From: Actinomycetota bacterium
GTDB taxonomy: Bacteria; Actinomycetota; Thermoleophilia; UBA2241
DNA: 6,776 bases
Direction: 5' to 3'
NCBI GenBank assembly: GCA_003132645.1
Contig: PKYM01000186.1
Coordinates: 23,783 to 30,558, forward strand
Every line of letters begins with the position of its first letter. The stretch's first letter is position 1. Shown here one piece after another: positions 6,110 to 6,776 of the stretch. A program made the translations under genes and the position numbers. The notes below the pieces were generated by a model that had not been told where the DNA came from, did not search any database, and saw only the letters and a program-made list of their open reading frames with translations.

Positions 6110-6320
6110 ATAGGTCGCCTAGCGCGAGAGCGGACGACGAGTCGGATGGTTCGTCCTGATCGCGCTGGCCTGTGGTCGTTACGATCATCAGGCAGACACC
6201 CACAATCGCGATCGGCGGCAGCCGCTTGAATCGCTCGCCCGCTGTGCTCAACCGGGACGACGCTTGGCTGTAGGAGTCTGCGCCCGCCACGCTCCTGATA
6301 TCGACACCTGAGTCCGGCAT
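6054..6320 (-). CDS. Doubtful small ORF with one possible membrane segment
   Basis: From the ATG at 6320 the frame gives 88 residues, with a hydrophobic run PPIAIVGVCLMIV in the middle that could be a single transmembrane helix, followed by a Ser/Asp-rich tail. The same frame extends upstream to 6506 with Arg/Ala-rich sequence. There is no good ribosome binding site, it overlaps the 3' end of the GNAT gene by 56 bases on the opposite strand, and it runs through the stem-loop at 6121-6166. No family is recognised. It may well be non-coding. Confidence 0.18.
   Translation of the reverse strand: MPDSGVDIRSVAGADSYSQASSRLSTAGERFKRLPPIAIVGVCLMIVTTTGQRDQDEPSDSSSALALGDLSNLPPGSALCRWPAADTH
6119..6168 (+). 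terminator. Two-stage stem-loop after the GNAT gene
   Basis: An outer stem AGCGCG (6121-6126) pairs with CGCGCT (6161-6166) and can extend by two more pairs (6119-6120 with 6167-6168, one of them G-T). An inner stem GGACGA (6132-6137) pairs with TCGTCC (6151-6156). A small internal loop separates the two, and the apical loop is 13 bases. It begins about ten bases after the GNAT stop. There is no T-run downstream, so it fits a hairpin that stabilises the 3' end or aids termination in a GC-rich genome. Confidence 0.45.
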
Positions 6321-6499
6321 CTCAACCCGCGGCTCGCCCCTTCTCGCGCCCTCATTCGCGGTGTCGTCGTGCGTTCGCCTCGCTGAGCTTGCGCTGCGCC
6401 TCCCCGCTGTCCCGCATGGCGCGGCCCGCTGGGCACACACGGGGCTCTTGCCCGGCGGCTTCCTGGCGACGGCGCCCCTCAGATGCAGGACAAATTGGG

Positions 6500-6528
6500 C
6501 CTGCACATGTTAGGCAGTGAGGTGCAGG
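6500..6528 (-). terminator. Inverted repeat after the sigma factor gene
   Basis: CCTGCAC (6500-6506) and GTGCAGG (6522-6528) form a perfect 7-bp stem with a 15-base loop. On the minus strand it lies 36 bases past the sigma factor stop and is followed by CCCAATTTG, a short T-containing tail. That is the place and shape expected of a weak intrinsic terminator. Confidence 0.4.
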
Positions 6529-6563
6529 ACGGCCCCGCGGGCACGCGCCGCGCAGGCACGCCA

Positions 6564-6776
6564 CTAATCGATCACCGCACAGAGCTTCTGCGAGTCGCGA
6601 AAACCGCGGAGCTTGGCGAGCGTCTTGGCCTCGATCTGCCGGACCCGCTCGCGCGAGATGCCGAACTCCTGGCCGATCTCCGCGAGCGTCCGCGGGTCTC
6701 CATCTCTGAGCCCGAACCGCAGTTCGATGATCCTGCGCTCACGCTGCGTCAGGGCGCCGAGCAGCTGCTCGACTGC
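6564..6776 (-). CDS. RNA polymerase sigma factor, RpoD/SigA type, C-terminal 70 residues (partial)
   Basis: Sigma factors direct RNA polymerase to promoters; this is the region that reads the -35 element. The 5' part is beyond the right edge. The visible residues cover region 4: ALTQRERRIIELRFGL (4.1), then the helix-turn-helix of 4.2, LAEIGQEFGISRERVRQIEA, which matches the sigma-70 family signature. These are followed by KTLAKLRGFRDSQKLCAVID and TAG at 6566-6564. Region 4.2 places it with primary or primary-like sigma factors rather than ECF types. The tail after AKLR lacks the common HPSRSxxLxDYLD ending of the housekeeping protein, so it could be a principal-like paralogue (SigB/HrdB-like). 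It is convergent with the GNAT gene and is probably a chromosomal, non-mobile gene. Confidence 0.93.
   Translation of the reverse strand, partial: AVEQLLGALTQRERRIIELRFGLRDGDPRTLAEIGQEFGISRERVRQIEAKTLAKLRGFRDSQKLCAVID

Larger units (their letters stand above)
6110..6563. other. Gap between convergent GNAT and sigma factor genes
   Basis: Apart from the doubtful ORF, the stretch has no supportable gene. It contains a two-stage stem-loop directly after the GNAT stop (6119-6168) and a 7-bp inverted repeat near the sigma gene end (6500-6528). These are likely terminators for the two convergent genes. The middle (about 6170-6480) holds nothing I can name. Confidence 0.5.

Noticed and set aside
6207..6222. 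A 16-base match (CGCGATCGGCGGCAGC) shared with 463-478 inside the IS66 transposase
   Set aside because: The match ends abruptly and the flanks are unrelated, and both encode LPPIA by similar GC-rich codons on the minus strand. Chance is more likely than an IS66 remnant.

Overview
The window is GC-rich throughout. It ends in the C-terminal part of an RpoD-type sigma factor and contains a zinc-ribbon tyrosine integrase, a YmdB-type macrodomain protein, a two-domain GNAT acetyltransferase and an IS66 element without tnpA/tnpB next to tnpC. Taken together this fits a high-GC actinobacterium, possibly of the Thermoleophilia type, but no single marker in the window fixes the taxon. The arrangement looks like an eroding genomic island beside a core gene.

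Layout from left to right. Positions 1-985 hold the end of an IS66-family insertion sequence read on the minus strand. Its transposase is frameshifted by what looks like a 4-bp tandem duplication and runs off the left edge. Positions 986-1297 are non-coding and carry a tRNA-3'-half-like sequence and one inverted repeat. Positions 1298-2655 (minus) form a two-gene unit: a 325-aa DUF5677-type protein, then after 25 bp a small protein of about 117 aa whose frame is broken at a run of four identical bases. Positions 2656-3136 are a divergent intergenic region with three 10-bp near-repeats, a 12-bp hairpin and a possible -10 box. Positions 3137-3697 (plus) encode the macrodomain O-acetyl-ADP-ribose deacetylase. 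Positions 3808-5046 (minus) encode one tyrosine integrase split by an in-frame TGA into a zinc-ribbon N-terminal piece and a catalytic piece. Positions 5237-6109 (plus) encode the GNAT protein, followed by a two-stage stem-loop. Positions 6110-6563 are mostly non-coding with one doubtful ORF. Positions 6564-6776 (minus) are the end of the sigma factor gene.

The integrase, the IS66 end and the accessory genes between them suggest that roughly 986-5046 is acquired DNA. The cargo would be the DUF5677/small-protein pair and the divergent macrodomain gene. I found no convincing att direct repeats by eye, so the limits of the element are not proven. Three of the seven protein genes carry a disabling lesion (IS66 frameshift, small-protein frameshift, integrase nonsense codon). 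This means either decay of the mobile region or, for some of them, consensus errors. No complete known defence, toxin-antitoxin or biosynthetic system is recognisable. The closest to something undescribed is the DUF5677 plus small-protein pair beside the ADP-ribose-processing macrodomain enzyme.
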